DNA of 25,631 nt from Candidatus Sungiibacteriota bacterium. Its GTDB lineage: Bacteria > Patescibacteria > Paceibacteria > Sungbacterales > SURF-37. Each line of letters starts with the position of its first letter. Within the stretch, counting starts at the first letter, position 1. Under the pieces are notes generated by a model, which saw only the letters and a program-made list of their open reading frames with translations, searched no databases and was not told the DNA's origin. The stretch is from contig JACPMF010000013.1 in assembly GCA_016186145.1 (NCBI GenBank), positions 1-25,631 of the forward strand. Reading direction: 5' to 3'. This document shows, piece by piece, positions 1 through 7,952 of this stretch. A program made the position numbers and the translations under genes.

Positions 1-15
1 AGCCGGAACTACTGT

Positions 16-21
16 TATAAT
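16..21 (+). promoter_or_regulatory. extended -10 promoter of the PaaX-like gene
   Basis: TATAAT preceded by TG and one base (TGTTATAAT) is an extended -10 box. It ends 10 nt before the ATG at 32, so transcription should start around position 28 and the leader would be only a few bases. The -35 region lies outside the window. Confidence 0.6.
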
Positions 22-31
22 CGAGAAGCGC

Positions 32-583
32 ATGGAAAAGTCTCTCACAAAAATTTCTCGGAAGGTTCTTTTGAATCTTGCCGGCTCCGGCATATTAAAA
101 TTCACCCGCTCTACACAGGGATATTTCAGAATTTTGGAACCACGCGACGGAACTTGGGAACAGCTCGGCAAAAAATCTCTTTATTCCGCCCTCGCAGCCC
201 TCTATAAGCAAAAACTTATTTCCATCGTTGAGACCCTTGACGGAATTACGGAGATAGCAATTTTGGATGAGGGACGAAGCGTTGCGGAGAAAGAAATCGC
301 CTACGACTCAATCCCCCGCCCATCTCGATGGGACAAAAAGTGGCGCCTCGTTTTTTTTGATATTCCGGAAGAAAAGAAAAATTCACGCGAGGCGTTTCGC
401 TACCATCTAAAAAAACTCGGCTTCACCGAGTTTCATAAAAGCACGTTTATTTTTCCGTTTCCCTGTACGAAAGAAATCGAAACGCTTGCAGCCCGATTTG
501 GCATCAAGCCGAATATCCGCCTCGCCACCGCCGAATCAGTCGATTCCGAATTTGAATTCAAAAAACACTTCAACCTTCTTTAA
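32..583 (+). CDS. PaaX-like regulator with Cas2-type C-terminal domain
   Basis: The 183-residue protein has an N-terminal winged-helix-like half (residues about 1-90, rich in Leu/Lys helices). Its C-terminal half begins WRLVFFDIPEEKKNSREAFR and continues with LKKLGFTEFHKSTFIFPFPC. That second segment matches the ferredoxin-like fold shared by PaaX-family repressors and Cas2 nucleases (a beta strand ending FDIPE, a helix, then LGF and a strand with F/Y). No cas1 gene or CRISPR array is nearby, so a transcriptional regulator is more likely than a CRISPR protein. The ATG is preceded by a strong -10 box and no Shine-Dalgarno sequence, which suggests a near-leaderless mRNA. A perfect hairpin terminator follows. 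The regulated target is unknown. Confidence 0.7.
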   Translation: MEKSLTKISRKVLLNLAGSGILKFTRSTQGYFRILEPRDGTWEQLGKKSLYSALAALYKQKLISIVETLDGITEIAILDEGRSVAEKEIAYDSIPRPSRWDKKWRLVFFDIPEEKKNSREAFRYHLKKLGFTEFHKSTFIFPFPCTKEIETLAARFGIKPNIRLATAESVDSEFEFKKHFNLL

Positions 584-600
584 ACGCATTAGCTTGTGTC

Positions 601-641
601 AATTAAAATACCGCGCTGCCTTGCAGCGCGGTATTTTAATT
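601..641. terminator. bidirectional hairpin terminator
   Basis: A perfect 19-bp stem (601-619 with 623-641) has a 3-nt loop. The arms carry AATTAAAATA outside and CCGCGCTGC inside, so each strand ends in a T-rich arm. It separates the PaaX-like gene (plus) from the secreted mosaic gene (minus) and can serve both. Confidence 0.8.
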
Positions 642-667
642 CCACCGCCCGCTGGTTTTCCTTCCCT

Positions 668-707
668 CAATCTATTCTCAAATTCTTAAGAATTTGAGAA
701 TAGATTG
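668..707. repeat. CTTAAG-centred palindrome, copy 1
   Basis: This is a perfect 40-bp palindrome centred on TTAA at 687/688. Its half-site reads CAATCTATTCTCAAATTCTT. It lies 18 bp past the stop of the minus-strand mosaic gene and has no T-tract. It belongs to a four-copy family in this window (5187-5222, 5280-5307, 5658-5691). Confidence 0.85.
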
Positions 708-725
708 TGAAGACGAATACCTGTA

Positions 726-3700
726 CTAAGGAACCAGGTCGGAAGGTGAATCATCTGTGGTATTACCGTCAAAAACCACTCCCCCGCTGCCAACAGTCAG
801 AACCGACGATCCATCGGCAGAAACGCCAAGAGTGTTTTGAGAAAATGTTACTCCGTCAATAACGGCATTTGATCCAAAAAGTGCTAATCCAACCGCAGGA
901 GTTACACCCGGCGAGGATATGTGTTCACGAACAACCGATGACGATATTGTCGTTGTCGCGGAATTTTCAAGACGAATGCCGCCGTATTTATTTTTTTCAA
1001 TCGTCGCGTTGCTGATATTTATGGCCGCGTTATTTGTCTGAATAGCGGCACAGGGGCCGTTGCAGTATGAAGCGCCGTAACGGACAATTAAATTATCCAG
1101 TGTGGAAGACGCCGCACCTGATGAAAAAAGAATTGTTCCCCAATCTCCGGCAGTCGGACAAGTCGCCACCGAACCCTCGGCGCCGCAAATGCCGTCGTTA
1201 TTCGTATCACCACCGTATGCGTCATCATAAATTGAACTAAAAACAACCGGCGAAGAAACGCTGCCTTCAATTTTAAGCAAACCATTGATGTTAACGGTAA
1301 ACTGGCCCTTGCTCTTAAACACCGCACCGGGCCTTACCGTTACGGTATTTCCCGCTTCAACCAGCGTTATATTTGAATTCGTCATTACATACGGCAGGTC
1401 TTTTTCATACGTATAGCTGGCGCCGCCAGCATTCACCTGGATGCCATTAACCCCGTTGCCGGAAACGGAATTGCCGGAAAAAACCGGCGTGCCGCCTGCA
1501 AATTTTATTGCATCGCCCGTATTTCCCGTAAACGTGTTTCCGGAAACCGTGTGATTGCCGCTTACCGAAAAACCGTTTTTGTTTATTTCAAAAGTATTGC
1601 CGGAGACCGTAACGCCCCCTCCGCTTGCCTGCAAGCCTCCAAAGCAGTAGCCGATTGACGCCGAACAGTTACTGCGAAAAACAGTGCCGCTCACTGTCCC
1701 CGACGAATTTAAAAGATACGCGCCGTCGGTATACGAATTTTCCACAACCGAGTTTTTTATATCAACCGGAGCCGAAACAAACGCGAGCATTGCCGTATCC
1801 TCGATCGGATTGCCGGCGCCGACCAACCCCCCGTAACGAATAAAAACATGGTTAAATGCACTCGCCTCGCTCGTATTCGCAATTTTGATACGCCGCCAAT
1901 CTCCCGCCGCCGGCGTAGTTGACGTGCCGTTCAAATTCGTATCACCACCATATCCATCATCGTGAATGCTGGTAAATATAATCTTGTCCGCCGTAGTTCC
2001 TGCTGCGCTGATTTTTCCGGCAACAATAAATTCCGCATCAGCCCCCATCTTAATCACAACGCCCGGCTCTATAGTCAGCGTGATGCCTGCGGGAATATTG
2101 CACGATGACGATGCCGGAATAATAAACGGCGAATTTTCTTTTTTGAGAGTTTTGTTTTCCGAAAGCGAACAGCTGGGAGAGGCAATCAAATAGTTCCGGC
2201 TGTTTCGCGCCTTTGGCGTTCCGTTAATGGCCGCACTTTCAACATTGATGCCTGCTTTGATGTTCGCACCGAGGTCATGGTGCGTACCCCAATTGGATTG
2301 AATATCTCCCGCCGCCAAAGGGTCGATCCGCTCCATGGACGAATAGGTTATTGCCGACCCCGCGCACCATGCGTTGAAACAGAGTTCAGGCGTACGATCA
2401 ACTTCGGCGCTGCCCCGCTGAAGTTTAATGATCAAGCCGCTGTTCAAAAGCCCGCTTGAACCAAAAGAAGAAGCGATATCGGCGGCAATATCGGCAACAA
2501 CATTATCGTCTGTCCGCTCGATAAGATAAAAACCTTTAGCGGGAATCGCTCCGGCAAGCTGGATCGTATGCGAAGCGGTAGTCGTTCCCGGCGCAAAAAA
2601 CGAAAGCGGCCAGCCGGAAAACTGGATTGCATAGTTGGTCGTATTATAAAGCTCGATCCACTCGTCTTTGTTCGCCGTAGCGCTTGAACCGGTTCCCATC
2701 CATGCGATTTCATTTATCGCGACAGGACGAGAAACAAATTCCACGGTTTTTGTTGATTCTCCGCTTTTATTGCCGGCGGCATCAACCGCTTTTGCTTTGA
2801 ACGCATAAGAAGTTCTCTCGGCGGTAAGCGTAAACCGGGTGGCAGTCGCGGTTGTCGGTGAAAAGGAAAATCCTGCACAAGAAACGCCGGCAGCTTCACA
2901 TGTTATTTCAAAATGGTCAGTATCGGTTGCTGTTGACGACCACAAAAGATTTAGGGTTGGATTAACAAGAAGGCATGTGTCTGTAGAAATTGAATACGAG
3001 CACTCGCTGATTGGAAAAACTACATCAGGAGGAGTAGTATCCGGATCCAACCCTGATTCTGGCTCTTCTAAGGACGATTCTTCGAGTGCCGGCGCTGCTC
3101 CTGCTCCGGCCGGAACACCACCGGAAGATCCGCCGCCCGATGGCAACCCGCCTGATTTTATTGCGGAATCCGGCGTTGGCGGCAATAACACTGGTGTAGA
3201 GTTTTCTAAACCCGCATCAACGAGATTTGCTTCACCTGCGCTTACCGAATCATTTTTCGGTTCGTTTTCCAACAAATTTTCCTCTACGCCATCAACTTGA
3301 CTATCTACCGCCGCACTTTCTTTCGACTGTTGCGCCTCCGCCTCTTTCGGCGAGTCTGCCGCTTCCGTACCCTCCAAATCTTCAAGCGTTACCGAACTGC
3401 CATACAAAAGACCGGCCGTGCCAAAAATGGTTTCCTTAAAATTCTTTACGCTGTTTGTTTTGAACTCATTTATTTTTGCCGCCGCGGCAGTAAGCGGTTG
3501 AAAAAGCGATGATATGGCGCCGTACGGAGAAAAAACCCTTGTGGAAAAATACGTGCCGATTGTCCCTAAAGAATTCGGCGGGGATGGCGGCGGTTCTAAC
3601 AGTTCCGGATTTTGTTTTGCCTTTTCCGCTTCACGGAAAAAGAGATCTATCACCCCCGCACCCGCAAGAACAGAACGGCGAGAGAGGCGAAAAAAGTATT

Positions 3701-4610
3701 CCATCAACAAAACTTCCTGATCAGTACCGATGAGTGTATAAATAATCTCATCAGAAGACTTTTTTGCAAAAGCCAAAAGATATTCAACTTCAGATTCATC
3801 TTTCCCAAATATGTACTTAACCTCCCCAACAGGAGTTATCTTACTTTCTACTCTGTATATTATCGGCTTTGAATACTTTTTATCCGTTATGGTCTCCTCA
3901 CTAAAAAAATTCTCATTGCTGTATCTTGCCGTATAATCAAACGCTTCTCTCAAGCTAAAAAACTCTGGAGCTTGTGCCTTCTCCTTTAACAATTTCTCCG
4001 CAGTATCCAACCGATTGCTGTTTGTAAAATCTTTTACCCACTCCTCATAAGGACTTCCCGGATCTCCTGCCACATGCGGATGCGAATCGTTTCTTGTGTG
4101 ATCCGGCACCGACATATCTTCAATCAAATGAAGAACATAACCGAGCGACTCAAACGCTTTTTCTTCGTCCCCATTCACATAATCATAAATCGCTTTCTGC
4201 CACGTGTGATTCCAACCGTAGCTGATAAAAAGATTTTGGCTGTCTTGATCCTCTGCCCATACCGGAGCGGGCAAAGGGACAAAATTCGCAATCAGCCGTT
4301 GAGAGGCCTCTTGCACCAACTCCTTGTCGTGCGGCCCGAGATGTTCGCCGGTCCAGCCTTCGCCCGATTGCGGATCGTAAAAATGGTTGATCCATCGCGG
4401 ATTCGTGTCCTCATCAATGGCGCCTTGGCGCATGAGCGTTAAGAATCGCGCGTCTATTTTCTTGCCAGCTGCCGCAGAATTGTAAAACTCAACCATTTCC
4501 TCGGTAAGATCCGGGTGAGTATAATGCGGAGAATACGCAAAAGCGCTAAGGCTAAAAATCGCCAGCACAATACCGCCAATCGCAATGATTATTCTAAAAA
4601 TCGCGGCCAT
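726..4610 (-). CDS. secreted mosaic: zinc PLC-like, lamin-tail and beta-helix domains
   Basis: This 1294-residue protein starts with a signal peptide (residues 1-25, cleavage near AFA). Residues about 26-340 resemble zinc-dependent phospholipase C / S1-P1 nucleases: HFYDP at 76-80, and HLIEDMSVPDH with H161, D165 and H171 spaced 4 and 6 as in Bacillus PLC zinc ligands. A Pro/Gly/Ser-rich linker (about 480-535) leads to an Ig/Fn3-like stretch. A lamin-tail domain follows (about 625-760, INEIAWMG...DEWIELYN). The C-terminal part (about 800-1294) is a right-handed beta-helix with two GGDTN...GDW repeats of possible calcium-binding type. No sortase or other anchor motif is seen. The gene begins 21 bp after the stop of the upstream membrane protein gene, so both are probably one operon. 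It is likely an extracellular lipid- or nucleic-acid-active protein, but substrate and activity are inferred. Confidence 0.8.
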   Translation of the reverse strand: MAAIFRIIIAIGGIVLAIFSLSAFAYSPHYTHPDLTEEMVEFYNSAAAGKKIDARFLTLMRQGAIDEDTNPRWINHFYDPQSGEGWTGEHLGPHDKELVQEASQRLIANFVPLPAPVWAEDQDSQNLFISYGWNHTWQKAIYDYVNGDEEKAFESLGYVLHLIEDMSVPDHTRNDSHPHVAGDPGSPYEEWVKDFTNSNRLDTAEKLLKEKAQAPEFFSLREAFDYTARYSNENFFSEETITDKKYSKPIIYRVESKITPVGEVKYIFGKDESEVEYLLAFAKKSSDEIIYTLIGTDQEVLLMEYFFRLSRRSVLAGAGVIDLFFREAEKAKQNPELLEPPPSPPNSLGTIGTYFSTRVFSPYGAISSLFQPLTAAAAKINEFKTNSVKNFKETIFGTAGLLYGSSVTLEDLEGTEAADSPKEAEAQQSKESAAVDSQVDGVEENLLENEPKNDSVSAGEANLVDAGLENSTPVLLPPTPDSAIKSGGLPSGGGSSGGVPAGAGAAPALEESSLEEPESGLDPDTTPPDVVFPISECSYSISTDTCLLVNPTLNLLWSSTATDTDHFEITCEAAGVSCAGFSFSPTTATATRFTLTAERTSYAFKAKAVDAAGNKSGESTKTVEFVSRPVAINEIAWMGTGSSATANKDEWIELYNTTNYAIQFSGWPLSFFAPGTTTASHTIQLAGAIPAKGFYLIERTDDNVVADIAADIASSFGSSGLLNSGLIIKLQRGSAEVDRTPELCFNAWCAGSAITYSSMERIDPLAAGDIQSNWGTHHDLGANIKAGINVESAAINGTPKARNSRNYLIASPSCSLSENKTLKKENSPFIIPASSSCNIPAGITLTIEPGVVIKMGADAEFIVAGKISAAGTTADKIIFTSIHDDGYGGDTNLNGTSTTPAAGDWRRIKIANTSEASAFNHVFIRYGGLVGAGNPIEDTAMLAFVSAPVDIKNSVVENSYTDGAYLLNSSGTVSGTVFRSNCSASIGYCFGGLQASGGGVTVSGNTFEINKNGFSVSGNHTVSGNTFTGNTGDAIKFAGGTPVFSGNSVSGNGVNGIQVNAGGASYTYEKDLPYVMTNSNITLVEAGNTVTVRPGAVFKSKGQFTVNINGLLKIEGSVSSPVVFSSIYDDAYGGDTNNDGICGAEGSVATCPTAGDWGTILFSSGAASSTLDNLIVRYGASYCNGPCAAIQTNNAAINISNATIEKNKYGGIRLENSATTTISSSVVREHISSPGVTPAVGLALFGSNAVIDGVTFSQNTLGVSADGSSVLTVGSGGVVFDGNTTDDSPSDLVP

Positions 4611-4631
4611 AAATAGACCTTGATTAAAAAA

Positions 4632-5162
4632 TCAAAGAGAAGTTATCTTCCAGATACTTGTCAGTTCGTTGAGGTCAAAAATTATATCCGAGGCATATTC
4701 GCCTGGTTCAAAAATCACAGGCATACCGAGCCGATCGTCAACTATTTTTTCCTCCAGAAAACTCGCATATCTAACTGTTGCCCGTTTCTTCCAATCATTA
4801 TATTCATCCACCACCTTGATCCACTCTTTTCTCGCGCGCTCCCATTCTTGAATTTGCCCGGCCAAAATGCCGTCATCGCGCATTTTCTCAAATTTTTCTT
4901 TGTACTCCGTCTGCTTCCGAACAGCAAAATACTTGCTCGCAAGTTCAATATCGCCATTTTTCAGCGCGTCAAGAAACATGTCAAAGGTTTCCTCCGGCGT
5001 TTTGCCGCCGTAAACATCCTCGCGATACGGCCGCTCAAGCTCGGCAATCGCCTTATCAACCTGATACTTCTGCCAGTAGCCGGGCGCATACAGGGCCGCG
5101 GCCCCCAGTAAAATCAACACCGCACCCCCGCCCAAAAATTTAAAAACAGTTTTGTTGATCAT
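4632..5162 (-). CDS. membrane-anchored NTF2/DUF4878-like hypothetical protein
   Basis: The 176-residue protein has one N-terminal transmembrane helix (residues about 8-29, FLGGGAVLILLGAAALYAPG). The outside domain contains KTPEETFDMFLDALKNGDIE followed by LASKYF, the pattern of NTF2-like/DUF4878 domains (a helix that begins TPEE and a helix with GD-E-A-KYF). A Shine-Dalgarno-like AAGGA lies 8 nt before the ATG. It sits between the ArsR-like regulator and the secreted mosaic gene, all on the minus strand. A CTTAAG palindrome lies in its upstream region at operator position. A helper or anchoring role for the secreted protein is possible but not shown by the sequence. Confidence 0.6.
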   Translation of the reverse strand: MINKTVFKFLGGGAVLILLGAAALYAPGYWQKYQVDKAIAELERPYREDVYGGKTPEETFDMFLDALKNGDIELASKYFAVRKQTEYKEKFEKMRDDGILAGQIQEWERARKEWIKVVDEYNDWKKRATVRYASFLEEKIVDDRLGMPVIFEPGEYASDIIFDLNELTSIWKITSL

Positions 5163-5186
5163 AATTTTTTCCTTTCCAACTCCACC

Positions 5187-5222
5187 TTCTATTCCAATAT
5201 TCTTAAGAATATTGGAATAGAA
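5187..5222. repeat. CTTAAG-centred palindrome, copy 2
   Basis: A perfect 36-bp palindrome with half-site TTCTATTCCAATATTCTT. Compared with copy 1, both arms changed together (TCTCAAATTC became TCCAATATTC, with matching changes in the other arm). It lies 25 bp upstream of the minus-strand membrane protein gene, just downstream of an AT-rich -10-like stretch. Confidence 0.85.
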
Positions 5223-5271
5223 TTTTGTTATATAAAAGCGAAATGAAAACCAACCGGCTAGACCACTTCTA

Positions 5272-5571
5272 CTACTCCAATTCTAATATTCTTAAGAATT
5301 TAAGAATAGATTTACCGAGCGGTGCAAGCGCATGCCGCACTATATTTCCTTCGTAACGCTTAAAAACAAGGCCGGCAATTGCAAGGCGCCGCGTATGTTC
5401 CGAAGCCGTTTTCATGTTGATGCGAAGAACTTCCGCGATCTCGAAAAGCGACAGCTCCGATTGGCGATCCAGCAGCTGCAAAATTTCGATGCGGCGGTGA
5501 TTTGAAAACCCTTTTACAATTTTCTCCAATTGCCGCGGTTTTTGCATATCACCATTCGTAACGCGTGCCAT
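5272..5571 (-). CDS. ArsR-like winged-helix regulator
   Basis: About 99 residues long. NHRRIEILQLLDRQSELSLF followed by EIAEVL and KTASEHTRRLAIAGLVFKR is the ArsR/HTH_20 winged-helix fold, with a recognition helix around TASEHTRRL and a wing at YEGNIVRHAL. No metal-binding cysteine pair is present. The start is uncertain. The ATG at 5571 and an upstream TTG at 5583 each have AGGAG only 2 nt away, and a third candidate ATG lies near 5547. The 3' end overlaps an imperfect copy of the CTTAAG palindrome. A small palindrome, ATAACAGTTAT, lies upstream at 5608-5618 and could be its own operator. It probably regulates itself and the two downstream minus-strand genes. Confidence 0.75.
   Translation of the reverse strand: MARVTNGDMQKPRQLEKIVKGFSNHRRIEILQLLDRQSELSLFEIAEVLRINMKTASEHTRRLAIAGLVFKRYEGNIVRHALAPLGKSILKFLRILELE
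5280..5307. repeat. CTTAAG-centred palindrome, copy 3 (imperfect, in coding DNA)
   Basis: Centred at 5293/5294, with two mismatched pairs inside a 28-bp span. The right half, GAATTTAAGAATAGA, keeps the family outer motif AGAATAGA. It encodes the last residues of the ArsR-like protein (KFLRILELE), and that coding role may explain the lost symmetry. Confidence 0.7.
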
Positions 5572-5607
5572 TTCTCCTGTCAACTCTCCTGTTAACTACT
5601 TTAATCC

Positions 5608-5618
5608 ATAACAGTTAT
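5608..5618. promoter_or_regulatory. possible operator upstream of the ArsR-like gene
   Basis: ATAACAGTTAT is an 11-bp palindrome about 37 bp before the ArsR-like ATG. ArsR-family repressors often bind such short AT-rich palindromes near their own promoter. This is suggestive only. Confidence 0.3.
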
Positions 5619-5657
5619 TGCGCGAAAACGCCCAGCGAAGAAATCAACCACGCTTTA

Positions 5658-5691
5658 TCTATTCTCATATTCTTAAGAATATGAGAATAGA
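5658..5691. repeat. CTTAAG-centred palindrome, copy 4
   Basis: A perfect 34-bp palindrome with half-site TCTATTCTCATATTCTT. It lies about 87 bp upstream of the ArsR-like start, so the family brackets the regulator and the genes after it. The inner position that differs from copy 1 (A versus T) is changed symmetrically in both arms. Confidence 0.85.
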
Positions 5692-5769
5692 ATTAAACGG
5701 CAAACTCGCTGAATCATCGAGGCCGCACTCAAAAATAGCACTGCCGTTGGTCGACGAATTAATCCGATA

Positions 5770-5803
5770 CATTCAAAAACCCGCGAGGGCGGGTTTTTGA
5801 ATG
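5770..5803 (-). terminator. terminator of the groES-groEL operon
   Basis: A perfect 15-bp stem (CATTCAAAAACCCGC with its complement) and a GAGG loop, 31 bp past the groEL stop. The A5/T5 blocks in the arms give a T-run on either strand, so it can work in both directions. Confidence 0.85.
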
Positions 5804-5833
5804 CAAATTTTCTCATACTCGCCTGCATAAACG

Positions 5834-7462
5834 CTAGAAATCTCCTCCGTGCGGCATCGCAGGCATGGGAGGATCTTTTTTGGGAATTTCAGCAACAACC
5901 ACTTCCGTCGTCAGAAGCATGGCAGCGACTGACGCGGCATTCTGCAAGGCCGAGCGAACAACCTTTGTTGGGTCCACAATGCCGACTTTAATTAAATCCT
6001 CGTATTTCCCCAATTCGGCATTGTATCCCATATTTCCTTTCAATTTCTTAACCTCTTCGGAAATAATTCCGCCGTCTTGTCCGGCATTGGAAGCAATCTG
6101 CCGAAGCGGCGCATCAAGAGAGTTTCGCATGATTTCAATCCCCACGCGCTCATCAGCGCTCAACTTTCCTACCTTTAGAAGATCCCCGACCGTGGAAATA
6201 GCGCGTATAAGGGCAACGCCGCCGCCCGGAACAATCCCCTCTTCCATAGCGGCCTTAGCCGCCTGAATTGCATCTTCGATCCGCAATTTCTTTTCTTTCT
6301 GTTCGACTTCCGTCGGCGCGCCGACTTTCACTACGGCAACGCCTCCGGAAAGTTTTGCGAGGCGCTCCTGCAATTTCTCTTTGTCAAACTCAGAAGTTGC
6401 CCTCTCGAGCTCGATTTTAATCTGCTTGATCCGCTTTTCGATTTCCGTTTTCTTTCCCTTGCCGCCGACAATAGTCGTTGTTTCTTTCGTTGCAACCACT
6501 TTCCGCGCAGCGCCCAGCATTTCAACATCCGTGCTTTCCAGTTTCAGTCCAACTTCTTCACTAATCACCTTGCCGCCGGTCACTGCCGCAATATCCTGCA
6601 GCATTTCTTTTCGCCGATCGCCGAAACCAGGAGCTTTCACCGCAAGCGCGTTAAAGCCGCCCCGCAGCTTGTTTACAACGAGCGTGGCGAGCGCTTCTCC
6701 GTCGACTTCTTCGGAAATAATCACAAGTTCCTTGTCGCCCGCCCGTGCCAGTTTTTCAAGAAGCGGCAGAATTTCCTGAATACTCGATATTTTTTTATCA
6801 GTTATCAAAATCCGCGCATCCTGATGGACCGCTTCCATTCGCTCGGAGTTCGTGATCATATATGGCGAGATGTAACCGCGATCAAATTGCAAACCATCGA
6901 CAACTTCTTTGGAAACGCCGAGCGTCTGGCCGTCTTCAACGGTTATCACCCCGTCTTTGCCGACTTCATCAAAAATGCTGGCAAGGAATTCTCCGACTTC
7001 CGCATCTTTCGCCGAGATTGTCGCCACTTGCGCGCGTTCATCGTGCGTTGATATCTTCTTGGACATCTTTCGCAATACATCAACCACGGCCTCTGTTGCC
7101 GTTTCAATGCCGCGCTTCATACCAACCGGGTTCGTGCCGGAGGCGAGATTTTTTAACCCCTCGGTGATAATAACCTGCGCAAGCAGCGTTGCCGTGGTCG
7201 TGCCATCGCCGGCTACATCATTTGTCTTTGTCGCAACTTCCTTTACGAGCTCCGCGCCAAGATTCTCGGTCTTATCTTCCAATTCAATCTCTTTGGCAAT
7301 CGTCACCCCGTCATTAGTGATCGTCGGAGAACCGTAGCCGCGGTCAAGCACAACATTGCGCCCTTTCGGACCAAGCGTCACCTTCACGGCATTCGCCAGT
7401 TTATCAACGCCGCTCTTTAACGCCTGGCGCGCTTGTTCGTCAAATAAAATTTGTTTTGCCAT
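5834..7462 (-). CDS. groEL: chaperonin GroEL
   Basis: A 542-residue Hsp60 subunit of the double-ring ATP-dependent folding chamber. It starts MAKQILFDEQARQALKSGVD. The ATP-binding motifs are present: LGPKGRNVVLD, TNDGVT (about 49-54) and GDGTTT (about 85-90). Near the C-terminus, TTEVVVAEIPKKDPPMPAMP precedes the end. The tail is short (MPAMPHGGDF) and lacks the long GGM repeats of many GroELs. It follows groES by 80 nt. That gap has no Shine-Dalgarno sequence but contains an inverted repeat (TTAAGAAATTGGGA against TTTCCCACTTTCTTA), perhaps a processing or spacing hairpin. It is co-transcribed from the CIRCE-controlled promoter. Confidence 0.97.
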   Translation of the reverse strand: MAKQILFDEQARQALKSGVDKLANAVKVTLGPKGRNVVLDRGYGSPTITNDGVTIAKEIELEDKTENLGAELVKEVATKTNDVAGDGTTTATLLAQVIITEGLKNLASGTNPVGMKRGIETATEAVVDVLRKMSKKISTHDERAQVATISAKDAEVGEFLASIFDEVGKDGVITVEDGQTLGVSKEVVDGLQFDRGYISPYMITNSERMEAVHQDARILITDKKISSIQEILPLLEKLARAGDKELVIISEEVDGEALATLVVNKLRGGFNALAVKAPGFGDRRKEMLQDIAAVTGGKVISEEVGLKLESTDVEMLGAARKVVATKETTTIVGGKGKKTEIEKRIKQIKIELERATSEFDKEKLQERLAKLSGGVAVVKVGAPTEVEQKEKKLRIEDAIQAAKAAMEEGIVPGGGVALIRAISTVGDLLKVGKLSADERVGIEIMRNSLDAPLRQIASNAGQDGGIISEEVKKLKGNMGYNAELGKYEDLIKVGIVDPTKVVRSALQNAASVAAMLLTTEVVVAEIPKKDPPMPAMPHGGDF

Positions 7463-7542
7463 ACTGTTAGAAATTAAGAAATTGGGAGATTAAAAAATTT
7501 TCTTTACTGCTTAAATTTCCCACTTTCTTATTTCCTTAGTTT

Positions 7543-7842
7543 CTAGTCTAAAATGGCGAGTATGTCTTCTTCTCTCGCAATCAGATATTCTTTTCCCTCG
7601 ACCTTTAATTCGGTGGGGCCATATTTGGTAAAAAGTACCTTATTGCCTTTCCGCACCGATAACGGCTGGCGTTTGCCTGAATCAAGCAATTTGCCATCAC
7701 CCACGGCAACTACCGTTCCTTTCATCGGCCGCTCCTTTTCCGCGGTCTCCGGAAGATAGATGCCGGTTTTTGTTTTGCCCTCTTCTTCGGAAATCGGCTC
7801 AATAAGAACCCGGTCCCCAAGAGGACGTATAATAACCTTCAT
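7543..7842 (-). CDS. groES: co-chaperonin GroES
   Basis: The 99-residue protein starts MKVIIRPLGDRVLIEPISEE. The mobile loop is EEEGKTKTGIYLPETAEKER, and the family core GTVVAVGDGK, VLFTKYGPTELKVEG and YLIAREEDILAILD is complete. It caps the GroEL ring. It is the first gene of the operon, about 100 nt downstream of a transcription start at the CIRCE element. Its 5' UTR contains an AAC/GTT-rich repeat that can fold into a hairpin. Confidence 0.97.
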   Translation of the reverse strand: MKVIIRPLGDRVLIEPISEEEGKTKTGIYLPETAEKERPMKGTVVAVGDGKLLDSGKRQPLSVRKGNKVLFTKYGPTELKVEGKEYLIAREEDILAILD

Positions 7843-7849
7843 ATGTGTA

Positions 7850-7912
7850 CTTACAACCTATCACCTACAACCAACAACACCGTCGTTCGTTGTGAATTGT
7901 AAGTTGTTAGTT
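7850..7912. repeat. AAC/GTT-rich repeat in the groES 5' UTR
   Basis: The stretch reads ACTTACAACC, then CTACAACCAACAAC, and on the other side GAATTGTAAGTTGTTAG. ACTTACAA and TTGTAAGT pair, so the leader can fold back between the CIRCE element and the start codon. The same word family occurs in uvrA, uvrC and before the peptide-binding protein gene. Confidence 0.6.
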
Positions 7913-7918
7913 TTCTAC

Positions 7919-7945
7919 TTAGCAGTCCGACCTTATGACTGCTAA
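7919..7945. promoter_or_regulatory. CIRCE element (HrcA operator) of groESL
   Basis: TTAGCAGTC-N9-GACTGCTAA is a perfect 9-9-9 inverted repeat. The usual consensus is TTAGCACTC-N9-GAGTGCTAA, so one base pair is swapped symmetrically (C to G and G to C). It lies at the predicted transcription start of groES. HrcA itself is not in the window. Confidence 0.9.
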
Positions 7946-7952
7946 TTTTAGT

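Noticed and set aside
32..583. Possible CRISPR Cas2 gene
   Set aside because: The Cas2-like fold is fused to a winged-helix half as in PaaX regulators, and there is no cas1, array or spacer-repeat pattern in the window.
668..707. Reading the CTTAAG palindromes as intrinsic terminators
   Set aside because: They lack T-tracts, one is upstream of genes at operator position, and a proper terminator already lies at 601-641.
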